A stretch of 64,000 nucleotides of DNA from Actinoplanes sp. KI2. GTDB taxonomy: Bacteria > Actinomycetota > Actinomycetes > Mycobacteriales > Micromonosporaceae. Position numbers and translations under genes: made by a program. This document shows positions 51,119 through 60,791 of this stretch, piece after piece. Position 1 is the first letter of the stretch, and every line of letters begins with the position of its first letter. The DNA lies in contig NZ_JAOSZE010000042.1 in the NCBI RefSeq assembly GCF_025630775.1, forward strand, positions 37,694 through 101,693, given 5' to 3'. Under the pieces are notes generated by a model that had not been told where the DNA came from, searched no databases, and saw nothing but the letters and a program-made list of their open reading frames with translations.

Positions 51119-51970
51119 TCAGGCCAACGCGAGCGCCGACTCCACCGCGTCGGCGATCTCGCGGTGCCCGGCGGCGTCGGGGTGGTCGCCGTCGCCGGCC
51201 AGCAGGGCGGTGTCGTTCTTCGTTCCGTCGGCGCCCTTGAACGCGGTGTAGAGGTCGACGTACGTGGCGCCCCCACCCCGGGCGGCCGCGGCGATCTGGT
51301 CGTTCTCCGCCCGGGTGAGGGCGACGCTGTTGCGCACGTAGGCGTCGCCGCGGGCGGCGGCCACGTCGCCGTCGAGGAAGACGTTCCAGTACCCGGTCAC
51401 CAGGACGGCCGCGGACCGGTCGCCGAGCAGCGCGTCGACCCGGTCGAGCACGGCGTCGAGCCGGGCCGCCTGCCGCTGGAGGGTGGACCGGAAACAGTCG
51501 AGGCCGGGCGCGCCGCACGAGTCGTCGGCGACCGAGCCGGTGTCGAAGTCGTTCGCCCCGACGGTGATGATGACCAGGTCGGCGGCGGCGACCCGGCGGC
51601 GTACGGCGGCATCCGCGAGCTGGTCGAGCAGGCCGGCGGTGGTCAGGCCGCCCTCGGCGAGGTTCGACACGACGGCGTCGCGGCCCATCCGGCGAGCCTC
51701 GTGCCGGCCGACCAGCGAGACGTACGAGGCGCAGTCGCAGGCGCTGCCCGCCGGCACCGAGTCGCCCAGCCCCACCACCCGGTACGGCGACTTCGTCTCT
51801 GCGGCCGAGGCCGGCGACGGTGTAGCCACCGGCGCGGCGGCCGGCGACGCGGACCGGCTCAGCGCCCGCGCCGCCTGCGGCCCGGCGACCAGCAGCAGCG
51901 TCGCGGCGACCAGGACGCCGGCGATCGCGTACCCGCCGGCGCGGCGACCCCGGGCGGCGTGCGCGCTCAT
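51119..51970 (-). CDS. Secreted or anchored SGNH/GDSL hydrolase
   Basis: The 283-residue hydrolase has an N-terminal membrane helix (AGVLVAATLLLVAGPQAA) and an Ala/Pro/Ser linker. The SGNH domain has block I GLGDSVPAG, block III GANDFDTG and block V DGDHPDAAGH. Ser, Asp and His of the triad are present. The fold covers lipases, acetyl-xylan esterases and deacylases; the substrate is open. The ATG is at 51970. The gene is convergent with the antiporter across the repeat. Confidence 0.85.
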   Translation of the reverse strand: MSAHAARGRRAGGYAIAGVLVAATLLLVAGPQAARALSRSASPAAAPVATPSPASAAETKSPYRVVGLGDSVPAGSACDCASYVSLVGRHEARRMGRDAVVSNLAEGGLTTAGLLDQLADAAVRRRVAAADLVIITVGANDFDTGSVADDSCGAPGLDCFRSTLQRQAARLDAVLDRVDALLGDRSAAVLVTGYWNVFLDGDVAAARGDAYVRNSVALTRAENDQIAAAARGGGATYVDLYTAFKGADGTKNDTALLAGDGDHPDAAGHREIADAVESALALA

Positions 51971-52156
51971 GCCGGCAAGGCTGCCCGGTCTTCCTAGGGA
52001 TCACCCCAGGGTGTGCTGTGACCGCGCTGAATCTTCCGCGCCGGCCTGGACCGGCTTTCGCGCCATCGGACCAAGCTATCGGCATCGGCGTCGGCCGATC
52101 AGCGCCGAGGTACGCGCCCTGGCCCGGCCGGGGCCGGCTCGGTTAGCGTGCGCGGT

Positions 52157-52984
52157 ATGACGAGACGGGCTCTGGTTCTGGGCGGCGGCGGGGTGACCGG
52201 CGTGGCCTGGGAGATCGGGATGCTGACCGGCCTGGCCGCGGCCGGGGTCGACCTGTCCGGCGCCGACGTCGTGATCGGCACGTCCGCCGGTTCGGTGGTG
52301 GGCGCGCTGGTGGCCGGCGGCCTCGACCCGCAGACCATGTACGCCGGCCAGCTCGCCCCGCCGGTCGCGGAGATTCCCGCCCGGCTGGCACTGCCGACGA
52401 TCCTGCGCTGGGCGTGGGTGGCGGCCGGCCGGCGCGACGAGCAACGGGCCCGGGCCCGGATCGGGGCCATGGCTCTGGCCGCGCAGACCGTGCCGGAGGC
52501 CGACCGCCGGAAGGTCATCGCCGCCCGGCTGAACGACGCGGACTGGCCCGAGCGGCGGCTGCTGATCACCGCGGTCGACGCGCGGACCGGCGAGTTCGTG
52601 GTCTTCGACCGCGAGCACGGCGCCGGCCTGGTGGACGCGGTGGGCGCCAGTTGTGCGGTGCCTGGCGTGTGGCCGCCGGTCACCATCGGCGATCGCCGCT
52701 ATGTCGACGGCGGCGTGCGATCGCCGGTGAACGCCGACCTCGCCGCCGGCTACGACCGCGTCGTGATCCTCGCGCCGGTGACCGCGAGCTTCGGCCCCAG
52801 CACCCGCATCGGCCGGCAGATGGACGGGCTCGGCGCCCGGGTCGTCCTGGTCCGGCCGGACCGGGCGGCCAAGCGCGCCTTCGGCCGGAACGTGCTCGAT
52901 CCGGCTCGCCGCGCGCCGGCGGCACGGGCCGGTCACGCCCAGGCCGACCGGGAAGCGGCCGGGGTGGCCGCGGTGTGGTCCTGA
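52157..52984 (+). CDS. Patatin-like phospholipase
   Basis: The 275-residue protein has the patatin marks: GGGGVTGVAWEIGML (oxyanion hole), GTSAGS with the catalytic Ser (GxSxG) and DGGVRSPVNADLA with the catalytic Asp. It would hydrolyse acyl esters in the cytoplasm; no signal peptide is seen. The ATG at 52157 is preferred; a GTG at 52148 adds three residues. It is convergent with corA, 3 bases away. Confidence 0.88.
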   Translation: MTRRALVLGGGGVTGVAWEIGMLTGLAAAGVDLSGADVVIGTSAGSVVGALVAGGLDPQTMYAGQLAPPVAEIPARLALPTILRWAWVAAGRRDEQRARARIGAMALAAQTVPEADRRKVIAARLNDADWPERRLLITAVDARTGEFVVFDREHGAGLVDAVGASCAVPGVWPPVTIGDRRYVDGGVRSPVNADLAAGYDRVVILAPVTASFGPSTRIGRQMDGLGARVVLVRPDRAAKRAFGRNVLDPARRAPAARAGHAQADREAAGVAAVWS

Positions 52985-52987
52985 GGG

Positions 52988-54064
52988 TTACAGCCATCCG
53001 GCGCGGCGCAGCAGCAGATAGAGGGTCGTGGCGCTGACCAGGATGAGGAGCATCACGCTCGGGTAGCCGTAGCGCCAGGTCAACTCGGGCATGTGCGCGA
53101 AGTTCATGCCGTAGATGCCGGCGATCGCGGTCGGCACCGCGGCGATGGCCGCCCACGAGGCGATCTTGCGCATGTCGTTGTTCTGGTCCACGCTCACCTG
53201 GGTGAGGCGTGCCTGGAGAAGGGCGTTGACCACATCGTCCAGGGCAACCACCTGCTCCACGGCGGCGGCGTTGTGGTCCGCGACGTCGCCGAAATAGCGC
53301 CGGATCTCCTTGGGCGGGTCGGCGAACTGCTTGCCGATCAGGTCGGCCAGCGCGCGCTGCAGCGGAAGCACCGCCGCCTTGAACTTCATCAGCTGGCGTT
53401 TGAGCTGGTAGATCTGCTCGACGGTGACCGGCGTCCCGGGCGCGAACAGGGCCGCCTCGGTCAGGTCGAGGTCGGTCTGCATCGCCGCCGCGATGTCGAC
53501 GTAGCCGTCGACGAGACGGTCCAGAATGGCGTGCGCCACCGACCACGGGCCGTGCGCCAGCATCTCCGGGTGGGAGCTCAGGTCGGCCTGCAGCGAGCCG
53601 AACTCCATCACGGTGCCCTGCCGCACGGTGATGACGAAGTGCGGGCCGACGAAGAGCCGGACGAAACCGGTGCTGACGATCTCGCTGGTGGCGGTGACCC
53701 GTTCGTGCTCGACGTACCGGGCGGCGCGGACGACCAGGAACACCACGTCCTCGTACCGCTCGAGCTTCACCCGCTGCTCGCGCTGCAGGATGTCCTCGAC
53801 CGCCAGCGGGTGCAGGCCGAAGACCTCGGCTACGCGGGCGAGCGCGGCCTCGGTGGGCTCGTGCAGACCGAGCCAGACGAAGGCGCCGTCCCGCTCTTGT
53901 GCCGTCTCGTACAGCCGCGTCAGGTCGGCGGCCGAGCCGGGGCTCTCCACCGCGATGCCGTCGACGAACAGGTCACAGCCCACTATGGCGGTGTGGTCGG
54001 CGCGTCGCTGGCCGACCGGCCGGAGCGGTTGCCAGTCGCGTCGGGCATCCAAGACTCTCGTCAC
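52988..54064 (-). CDS. corA: CorA-type magnesium/cobalt transporter
   Basis: The 358-residue transporter has a long cytoplasmic domain and two C-terminal helices. The CorA signature YGMNF lies between them (AGIYGMNFAHMPEL), and the stalk helix carries QRALADLIGKQFADPP. The start GTG at 54064 (VTRVLDARRDW) lacks a good ribosome site; upstream codons continue into divergent DNA without homology, so the exact N-terminus is uncertain. It diverges from the small membrane protein gene. Confidence 0.88.
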   Translation of the reverse strand: MTRVLDARRDWQPLRPVGQRRADHTAIVGCDLFVDGIAVESPGSAADLTRLYETAQERDGAFVWLGLHEPTEAALARVAEVFGLHPLAVEDILQREQRVKLERYEDVVFLVVRAARYVEHERVTATSEIVSTGFVRLFVGPHFVITVRQGTVMEFGSLQADLSSHPEMLAHGPWSVAHAILDRLVDGYVDIAAAMQTDLDLTEAALFAPGTPVTVEQIYQLKRQLMKFKAAVLPLQRALADLIGKQFADPPKEIRRYFGDVADHNAAAVEQVVALDDVVNALLQARLTQVSVDQNNDMRKIASWAAIAAVPTAIAGIYGMNFAHMPELTWRYGYPSVMLLILVSATTLYLLLRRAGWL

Positions 54065-54114
54065 CCCCGGTCGAAGCGTACGTCGAGGGTGGGCGGCGGT
54101 GGCATGCTTGACCG

Positions 54115-54657
54115 ATGGCCACGCTGAAGGAGCCCGGCGCGGATTCGGTACGGCTGGAACCCGCCCCACGCTGGGTCGCGCCACTGTTCGCGGTGCTCGG
54201 CGCGGCCACCCTGCCGTGGACCGTCTACCTTGCGATGACGCTTCCGGCGCACGCGCACACCCGGCACTACCGGCTGGCGTGGGTCGGGTTCGACGCGATG
54301 CTGGTCGTGGTCCTGCTGGCGACCGCATTCCTCGCCGCGCGAGGCAACCGGCTCGTCGGGCTGCTGGCCACGGTCACCGCGACGATGCTCGTGGTGGACG
54401 CCTGGTTCGACGTGACCACGTCGGGCCACGCCGACCAGCCGGCGGCGATCCTGTCCGCGATCTTCATCGAGCTGCCGCTGGCCGCGGTGTGCGGCTGGAT
54501 AGCGCTGCACGTCGATCAGGTCATCGAGCGCCGCATGCGCCGGCTCGCCCGGCGCGCCGCGCGCGGCGACCATCCGGGCCACGAGCCCGGACGCGCCGGG
54601 CACGACCTCACCCCGGGCTCCGATCGCGCGGCCGCCGGGGGCGCCGGCGGGCGATGA
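54115..54657 (+). CDS. Small four-helix membrane protein
   Basis: The 180-residue protein has four membrane segments (WVAPLFAVLGAATLPWTVYLAM, FDAMLVVVLLATAFLAA, LVGLLATVTATMLVVDAWFDV, SAIFIELPLAAVCGWIAL) and a long Arg/Gly-rich cytoplasmic tail. TLPWTVYLAMTLPAHAHTRHYRLAWVGFD recurs in actinobacterial hypothetical proteins, seen in pieces, without a known role. The ATG at 54115 is 51 bases from divergent corA. Confidence 0.7.
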   Translation: MATLKEPGADSVRLEPAPRWVAPLFAVLGAATLPWTVYLAMTLPAHAHTRHYRLAWVGFDAMLVVVLLATAFLAARGNRLVGLLATVTATMLVVDAWFDVTTSGHADQPAAILSAIFIELPLAAVCGWIALHVDQVIERRMRRLARRAARGDHPGHEPGRAGHDLTPGSDRAAAGGAGGR

Positions 54658-54756
54658 CGGTCACGGCCGCGGCCACGGCGATCGCCAGGGGCTCGATGGT
54701 CAGACGTTGGTAACCGTCGATTCTGCGGTCTGTCGCGGTGGGCGGGGTCCATCCTC

Positions 54757-54774
54757 GGACAGAAGGGCTTGTCC
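54757..54774. promoter_or_regulatory. Weak inverted repeat upstream of adhE
   Basis: GGACA...TGTCC arms (54757-54761 and 54770-54774) lie 107 bases before adhE. The spacing is 8, not the 4 of a DosR box, so a link to the narG boxes is not supported by sequence. Recorded because the region is otherwise without motifs. Confidence 0.2.
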
Positions 54775-54880
54775 ATCGGCTCAGGCCCGCGGCGAGCGGT
54801 CACACCCGCACGATCCGGGAGTCGACCGGCGAAAGCGGATACCCGGGCCCATCGCAACGACCGTCGAGGTGACCGAAACC

Positions 54881-57580
54881 ATGACCGCGAACCAGCCGAC
54901 CGCCCTGGCACCCTCCGACGTCACCATCATGATCGACAGCCTGGTGTCCGCCGGATTGAAGGCGCTCGCCGACTACGACGCCTTCGACCAGGAGCAGATC
55001 GATCACATCGTGAAGAAGGCGTCGGTGGCGGCGCTCGACCAGCACGCCGCGCTGGCGAAGCTCGCCGTCGAGGAGACCGGCCGGGGCATCTTCGAGGACA
55101 AGGCGGTCAAGAACATCTTCGCCTGCGAGCACGTCACGCACGGCATGGCGAAGCTGCGCACGGTCGGTGTGATCAGCGAGGACGACATCAGCGGGATCAC
55201 CGAGATCGCGGATCCGGTCGGGGTCATCGCCGGGATCACCCCGACCACCAACCCGACCTCGACGGCGATCTTCAAGGCCCTGCTCGCGCTCAAGACCCGC
55301 AACCCGATCGTGTTCGCGTTCCACCCGGCCGCGCAGCGGTGCAGCGCCGCGGCGGCGAAGGTCGTCCGGGACGCCGCGATCGCCGCCGGGGCGCCGGAGA
55401 ACTGCATCCAGTGGATCGAGCAGCCCTCCGTCCAGGCCACCACCGCCCTCATGCACCACGACGGCATCGCCACGATCCTGGCCACCGGCGGCAACAGCAT
55501 GGTGCGGGCGGCGTACTCGGCGGGCAAACCCGCGCTCGGTGTCGGCGCCGGCAACGTGCCGGCCTGGATCGAGGCGAGCGCGAAACTCCCGCGGGCGGTC
55601 AACGACATCGTGTTGTCGAAGTCGTTCGACAACGGCATGGTCTGCGCCTCCGAACAGGCGGCGATCCTCGACGATGTGATCTACGACGCGGCGCTGGAGG
55701 AGTTTCGCGGGTTGCACGCGCACCTCGCCTCCGCCGACGAGAAACGGCAGCTGGAGGAGTTCATCTTCGGCGCCGCGGCGTACGGGACCGCGTGCAGCGG
55801 CGCGAAGCTCAACCCGGACGTGGTGGGGCAGTCCCCGGCCTGGATCGCCGAGCACGCCGGGTTCAGCGTCCCGCCGGACACCTCGGTGATCCTGGTCGAG
55901 GTCGGCGAGGTAGGCCCGAACGAGCCGTTGACCCGGGAGAAGCTGTGCCCGGTCCTGGCCGTGCTGCGGGTCCATTCGCGGGAGGAAGGGCTGCGGGCCG
56001 CCACCGAGATGGTGGAGTTCCACGGCCTCGGGCACAGCGCGGTGATCCACACCGAGGACCCGGATCTCGTCGTCGAGTTCGGGCAGCGGGTCAAGGCGGT
56101 CCGGGTGATCTGGAACTCGCCGTCGTCGCAGGGCGGCATCGGCGACATGTACAACGCGTTCCTGCCGTCGCTGACGCTGGGCTGTGGCAGCTACGGGCGC
56201 AACTCGGTGTCGGACAACGTGTCGGCGGTCAACCTCATCAACATCAAGCGGATCGGGCGGCGCACCAACAACATGCAGTGGTTCAAGGTGCCGTCGAAGA
56301 TCTACTTCGAGCCGAACGCCATCCGCTACCTGAGCGACATGCCCGACGTGCGCCGGGTCACCGTCGTCACCGACGCGACGATGACCAGGCTCGGGTTCGT
56401 CGACCGGATCAGCCGGGTCCTGCAGAGCCACCCGAACCACGTGGTGCTCCAGATCATCGACGACGTGGAGCCGGAACCGCGGATGACCACCGTCGACCGC
56501 GGCGCCGAGCTGATGCGCTCGTTCCGCCCGGACACGATCGTCGCGCTCGGCGGCGGCTCGGCGATGGACGCGGCCAAGGTGATGTGGCTCAAGTACGAGC
56601 ACCCGGAGGTCGACTTCGAGGACATGCGGCAGAAGTTCTTCGACATCCGCAAGCGGGCGTTCGCCTTCCCGACCCTCGGCGAGCGGGCGCGCCTCGTCTG
56701 CGTGCCGACGACCTCGGGCACCGGCGCGGAGGTGACGCCGTTCGCGGTCATCAGCGACCACCGCACCGGCAAGAAGTATCCGCTGGCCGACTACGCGCTG
56801 ACCCCGACGGTCGCGATCGTCGACCCGGCGCTGACCGCGAGCATGCCGCAGGCGATCGCCGCCGACAGCGGTTTCGACGCGCTCACCCACGCGATCGAGG
56901 CGTACGTCTCGGTCTACGCCAACGACTTCACCGACGGTCTCGCCCTGCACGCCATCCGGCTGATCTTCGCCAACATCGAGCAGTCGGTGACGAAGGGCGA
57001 CCCCGACGCCCGGGAGCGGATGCACAACGCGGGCACGATCGCCGGGATGGCGTTCGGCAGCGCGTTCCTCGGCATCGTGCACGCCATGTCGCACACGCTC
57101 GGCGCGACCTTCCACATCGCGCACGGCCGCACCAACGCGGTGCTGTTGCCGCACGTGATCCGCTACAACGGCGGCGCCCCGTCGAAGCTGTCCGGCTGGC
57201 CGAAGTACGAGAGCTACCGGGCGCCGCAGCGGTTCGCCGAGATCGCCGGCATGCTCGGCCTGCCCGCCGACAGCCCCGCCGAGGCGGTGGAGGCGCTCGC
57301 CACCGCGATCGAGCGGCTGCGGACCGCGGTCGGCATCGAGTCGTCGTTCGCCCAGCTCGGCGTCGACGAGAAGGCGTTCCTCGCCGCCCTGCCGCAGCAG
57401 GCGCTGAACGCGTACGAGGACCAGTGCGCGCCGGCCAACCCGCGGGCGCCGATGCTCGAGGACATGCAGCAGATCATGGTCGCCGCGTTCCACGGCACGG
57501 GCCGGGAGCTGCCGGGGCGCCGGCCCGAGACGGGCCTCACGCGCAAGCTCACCGCCGAGCCGTCCGGTGTTCGGCGGTGA
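54881..57580 (+). CDS. adhE: Bifunctional acetaldehyde-CoA / alcohol dehydrogenase AdhE
   Basis: The 899-residue enzyme reduces acetyl-CoA to ethanol in two NADH steps, recycling NAD without oxygen. The N-terminal aldehyde dehydrogenase half has the catalytic Cys in NGMVCASEQA. The C-terminal iron-dependent alcohol dehydrogenase half has GGGSAMDAAKVMW and metal-binding His in HAMSHTLGATFHIAHGRTNA. The length fits E. coli AdhE (891). The ATG at 54881 follows GAGG; an open frame upstream lacks homology. pflB follows after 78 bases, so formate lyase products feed directly into this enzyme. An opposite-strand frame of 1702 codons is a shadow. Confidence 0.94.
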   Translation: MTANQPTALAPSDVTIMIDSLVSAGLKALADYDAFDQEQIDHIVKKASVAALDQHAALAKLAVEETGRGIFEDKAVKNIFACEHVTHGMAKLRTVGVISEDDISGITEIADPVGVIAGITPTTNPTSTAIFKALLALKTRNPIVFAFHPAAQRCSAAAAKVVRDAAIAAGAPENCIQWIEQPSVQATTALMHHDGIATILATGGNSMVRAAYSAGKPALGVGAGNVPAWIEASAKLPRAVNDIVLSKSFDNGMVCASEQAAILDDVIYDAALEEFRGLHAHLASADEKRQLEEFIFGAAAYGTACSGAKLNPDVVGQSPAWIAEHAGFSVPPDTSVILVEVGEVGPNEPLTREKLCPVLAVLRVHSREEGLRAATEMVEFHGLGHSAVIHTEDPDLVVEFGQRVKAVRVIWNSPSSQGGIGDMYNAFLPSLTLGCGSYGRNSVSDNVSAVNLINIKRIGRRTNNMQWFKVPSKIYFEPNAIRYLSDMPDVRRVTVVTDATMTRLGFVDRISRVLQSHPNHVVLQIIDDVEPEPRMTTVDRGAELMRSFRPDTIVALGGGSAMDAAKVMWLKYEHPEVDFEDMRQKFFDIRKRAFAFPTLGERARLVCVPTTSGTGAEVTPFAVISDHRTGKKYPLADYALTPTVAIVDPALTASMPQAIAADSGFDALTHAIEAYVSVYANDFTDGLALHAIRLIFANIEQSVTKGDPDARERMHNAGTIAGMAFGSAFLGIVHAMSHTLGATFHIAHGRTNAVLLPHVIRYNGGAPSKLSGWPKYESYRAPQRFAEIAGMLGLPADSPAEAVEALATAIERLRTAVGIESSFAQLGVDEKAFLAALPQQALNAYEDQCAPANPRAPMLEDMQQIMVAAFHGTGRELPGRRPETGLTRKLTAEPSGVRR

Positions 57581-57658
57581 TGTCTGACCGATGCCGTTCG
57601 TCGGAAATCCCGCGGCGACCGGACCACCATGGGAAGGGACACGACCGGGGGGATCGAC

Positions 57659-59920
57659 ATGACCGCGACCGTTCTCGACACCACCACCGCCGGCCTGGAC
57701 GCGTGGCGCGGATTCGCCGGCGAGGACTGGCGGACCAGTATCGCCGTACGCGACTTCATCCAGGCCAACTACGAGCCGTACGCCGGGGACGCGTCGTTCC
57801 TGGCCGGCCCGACCGACCGCACCCGCGACATCTGGCGGCAGCTGTCGGCGATGTTCCCGGTCGAGCGGGAACGCGGCATCTACGACGTCGATGCGGTCAC
57901 CCCCTCGACGATCATCAGCCATCAGCCGGGCTACATCGACCAGGACAAGGAGCTGATCGTCGGGCTGCAGACCGACGCGCCGCTGCGCCGCGCGATCATC
58001 CCGAACGGCGGCTGGCGGATGGTCGAGGGCGGGCTCAAGGCGTACGGATACGCACCCGACCCGGCCGTCGCGGAGATCTTCACGAAGTACCGCAAGACCC
58101 ACAACGCCGGCGTGTTCGACGCCTACACCCCGGACATCCTCGCCGCCCGCAAGTCGCACATCATCACCGGCCTGCCCGACGCGTACGGTCGCGGCCGGAT
58201 CATCGGCGACTACCGGCGCGTCGCCCTGTACGGCGTCGACCAGCTGATCACCGCGAAGCAGGCCGACAAGGACGCCTGCGCGACGGATGCCATGACCGAG
58301 GACAGGATCCGCCGCCGCGAGGAGCTGTCCGAGCAGATCCGTGCCCTGGCCGAGCTCAAGCAGATGGCGGCCGGCTACGGATATGACATCGCCGGACCGG
58401 CCCGCACCGGCCGGGAGGCCATCCAGTGGCTGTACTTCGCCTACCTGGCCGCGGTGAAGGAGCAGAACGGCGCCGCGATGTCGCTCGGCCGCACGTCCAC
58501 CTTCATCGACATCTATCTGCAGCGTGACCTCGCCGAGCACCGGCTCACCGAGTCCGAGGCGCAGGAGCTGGTCGACGACTTTGTGATCAAGCTGCGGATC
58601 GTGCGGTTCCTGCGCACCCCGGAGTACGACGAGTTGTTCTCCGGCGACCCGACCTGGGTCACCGAGGCGATCGGCGGGATCGGCGCCGACGGCCGCCCGC
58701 TGGTCACCCGCAGCAGCTTCCGGTACCTGCAGACCCTCTACAACCTGGGCCCGGCGCCGGAGCCGAACCTGACCGTGCTCTGGTCGGCCGGGCTGCCGCA
58801 GGGCTTCAAGGAGTTCTGCGCGCAGGTGTCGATCGACACCAGCGCCATCCAGTACGAGTCCGACGAGCTGATGCGTCCCCGCTTCGGCGACGACACCGCG
58901 ATCGCCTGCTGCGTGTCGGCGATGGCCGTCGGCAAGCAGATGCAGTTCTTCGGCGCCCGGATCAACCTCGCCAAGACCCTGCTGTACGGGATCAACGGTG
59001 GCCGCGACGAGATCAGCGGCGCCCAGGTCGGCCCGGCCCTGCCTCCGCTGGAGGGCGACGTGCTGGACTACGCGCTGGTCGACGCGCGGTTCGACACGAT
59101 GATGGACTGGCTGGCCGCCACCTACGTCAACGCTCTCAACATCATCCACTACATGCACGACAAGTACGCGTACGAGCGCATCGAGATGGCCCTGCACGAC
59201 ACCGACATCCTGCGCACCCTGGCCTGCGGCATCGCCGGTCTGTCGGTGGCCGCCGACTCGCTGTCGGCGATCAAGTACGCCACCGTGCGGCCGGTGCGCG
59301 ACGACCGCGGCCTGATCGTCGACTACCTGGTCGAGGGCGACTTCCCGACCTACGGCAACAACGACGACCGCGTCGACGGCATCGCCGTCCGGCTGGTCGA
59401 GAGGTTCATGGCCAAGATCCGCACGCACCCGACGTACCGGCAGGCGGTGCACACCCAGTCGGTGCTGACCATCACCTCGAACGTCGTCTACGGCAAGCAC
59501 ACCGGCAGCACGCCGGACGGCCGGCGGGCCGGGCAGCCGTTCGCGCCGGGGGCGAACCCGATGAACGGCCGCGACAAGCACGGGATGGTCGCCGCGGCGC
59601 TGTCGGTCGCGAAGCTGCCGTACGAGCAGGCCCTGGACGGGATCTCGCTGACCACCACGGTCACCCCGAACGGTCTGGGCAACTCCCGCGACGAGCAGGT
59701 CCGCAACCTGGTCGGTGTCCTCGACGGCTACACCACGCAGTACGGGTTCCACATGAACATCAACGTGCTCAACCGCGCCACCCTGGAGGACGCGATGGCG
59801 CACCCGGAGAACTATCCGCAGCTGACCATCCGGGTCTCCGGGTACGCGGTGAACTTCGTGCGCCTGACCGCCGAGCAGCAGCGGGACGTCATCTCCCGCA
59901 CCTTCCACGGCGCGCTGTGA
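57659..59920 (+). CDS. pflB: Pyruvate formate-lyase PflB (glycyl radical enzyme)
   Basis: The 753-residue enzyme splits pyruvate to acetyl-CoA and formate by a glycyl radical. The active-site cysteines are C417-C418 (IACCVSAM) and the radical glycine is G728 in RVSGYAVNF. These correspond to C418-C419 and G734 in E. coli, so the enzyme is complete. The ATG at 57659 has GGGGGG six bases upstream; an ATG at 57629 is less likely. It shares its stop with the pflA start (GTGA). PFL is destroyed by oxygen, so its presence in an aerobic-type actinomycete is notable. Confidence 0.95.
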   Translation: MTATVLDTTTAGLDAWRGFAGEDWRTSIAVRDFIQANYEPYAGDASFLAGPTDRTRDIWRQLSAMFPVERERGIYDVDAVTPSTIISHQPGYIDQDKELIVGLQTDAPLRRAIIPNGGWRMVEGGLKAYGYAPDPAVAEIFTKYRKTHNAGVFDAYTPDILAARKSHIITGLPDAYGRGRIIGDYRRVALYGVDQLITAKQADKDACATDAMTEDRIRRREELSEQIRALAELKQMAAGYGYDIAGPARTGREAIQWLYFAYLAAVKEQNGAAMSLGRTSTFIDIYLQRDLAEHRLTESEAQELVDDFVIKLRIVRFLRTPEYDELFSGDPTWVTEAIGGIGADGRPLVTRSSFRYLQTLYNLGPAPEPNLTVLWSAGLPQGFKEFCAQVSIDTSAIQYESDELMRPRFGDDTAIACCVSAMAVGKQMQFFGARINLAKTLLYGINGGRDEISGAQVGPALPPLEGDVLDYALVDARFDTMMDWLAATYVNALNIIHYMHDKYAYERIEMALHDTDILRTLACGIAGLSVAADSLSAIKYATVRPVRDDRGLIVDYLVEGDFPTYGNNDDRVDGIAVRLVERFMAKIRTHPTYRQAVHTQSVLTITSNVVYGKHTGSTPDGRRAGQPFAPGANPMNGRDKHGMVAAALSVAKLPYEQALDGISLTTTVTPNGLGNSRDEQVRNLVGVLDGYTTQYGFHMNINVLNRATLEDAMAHPENYPQLTIRVSGYAVNFVRLTAEQQRDVISRTFHGAL

Positions 59921-60732
59921 ACGCCGTCGTCCAGCGCCCCGACCTGGGAATCGCCCCGGCCGGGACGCGCACGCCCGGTGAGCTCGTCGCGCTGGTGCAC
60001 TCGTGGGACGTGGTGACCGCCTCCGACGGGCCCGGCACCCGGTTCGTCACCTTCCTGGCCGGCTGTCCGCTGCGCTGCCTGTACTGCCAGAACCCGGACA
60101 CCTGGGAGGGCCGCAACGGCCAGCGGATCACCCTCGACGACCTGGTCGCCAAGATGCTCACCTTCTCCGGTTTCATCCGGGCGTCCGGGGGAGGGGTGAC
60201 CGTCTCCGGCGGCGAGCCGCTGCTGCAGAGCGACTTCGTCGAGGCGTACCTGCACCGCTGCAAGCAGGAAGGGCTGCACACCGCCCTGGACACCGCCGGG
60301 TACCTCGGCGCCCGGGCCAGCGACCAGCTGCTCGACGACACCGACCTGGTCCTGCTCGATGTCAAATCCAGCAACACGGAGACGTACCGGAAGCTGACCA
60401 GCGTCGATCTGTATCCGACCATCGTCTTCGGCGACCGGCTCGCCGCCCGGGGCAACCGCATCCGCATCCGGTTCGTGCTCGTGCCCGGCCTGACCGACGC
60501 CCCGGACAACGTCGCGGGCGTCGCCGAGGTCGCCGCCGACTGGGGTCCGGTCGAGCAGGGTGGCGTGGTCGAGCAGGTCGACATCCTCGGCTACCACCGG
60601 CTCGGCGTGGCCAAGTACGAGGCGCTCGGGCTGGAGTATCCGCTGGCGGACATCGCGCCGCCGACCGCGGAGCAACTCGCCGCGGCCGCCGAGCACTTCA
60701 CCAGCCGCGGCCTGCGCGTCACCACGCAATGA
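59917..60732 (+). CDS. pflA: Pyruvate formate-lyase activating enzyme PflA (radical SAM)
   Basis: The 271-residue radical SAM enzyme makes the glycyl radical on PflB. The cluster motif CxxxCxxC is C50, C54 and C57 in GCPLRCLYCQNP, followed by GGGVTVSGGEPLLQ. The GTG at 59917 overlaps the pflB stop as GTGA, so translation is coupled. The N-terminus carries about 25 residues before the usual start (VALVHSWDVV). This completes the adhE-pflB-pflA cluster. Confidence 0.93.
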   Translation: MNAVVQRPDLGIAPAGTRTPGELVALVHSWDVVTASDGPGTRFVTFLAGCPLRCLYCQNPDTWEGRNGQRITLDDLVAKMLTFSGFIRASGGGVTVSGGEPLLQSDFVEAYLHRCKQEGLHTALDTAGYLGARASDQLLDDTDLVLLDVKSSNTETYRKLTSVDLYPTIVFGDRLAARGNRIRIRFVLVPGLTDAPDNVAGVAEVAADWGPVEQGGVVEQVDILGYHRLGVAKYEALGLEYPLADIAPPTAEQLAAAAEHFTSRGLRVTTQ

Positions 60733-60791
60733 CCCGAACCTCGGCCGGGGCGGTGCTTGCCGGGGCATCGGCCGTGCGGGAGAGTCGCCGT

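Noticed and set aside
57629..57650. GGGACACGACCGG as a DosR box before pflB
   Set aside because: Only the left half-site fits; the right half has no GTCCC-like core.
54800..59908. 1702-codon minus-strand open frame opposite adhE-pflB
   Set aside because: It covers two certain genes on the other strand and shows only low-complexity Arg/Val/Gly/His composition.
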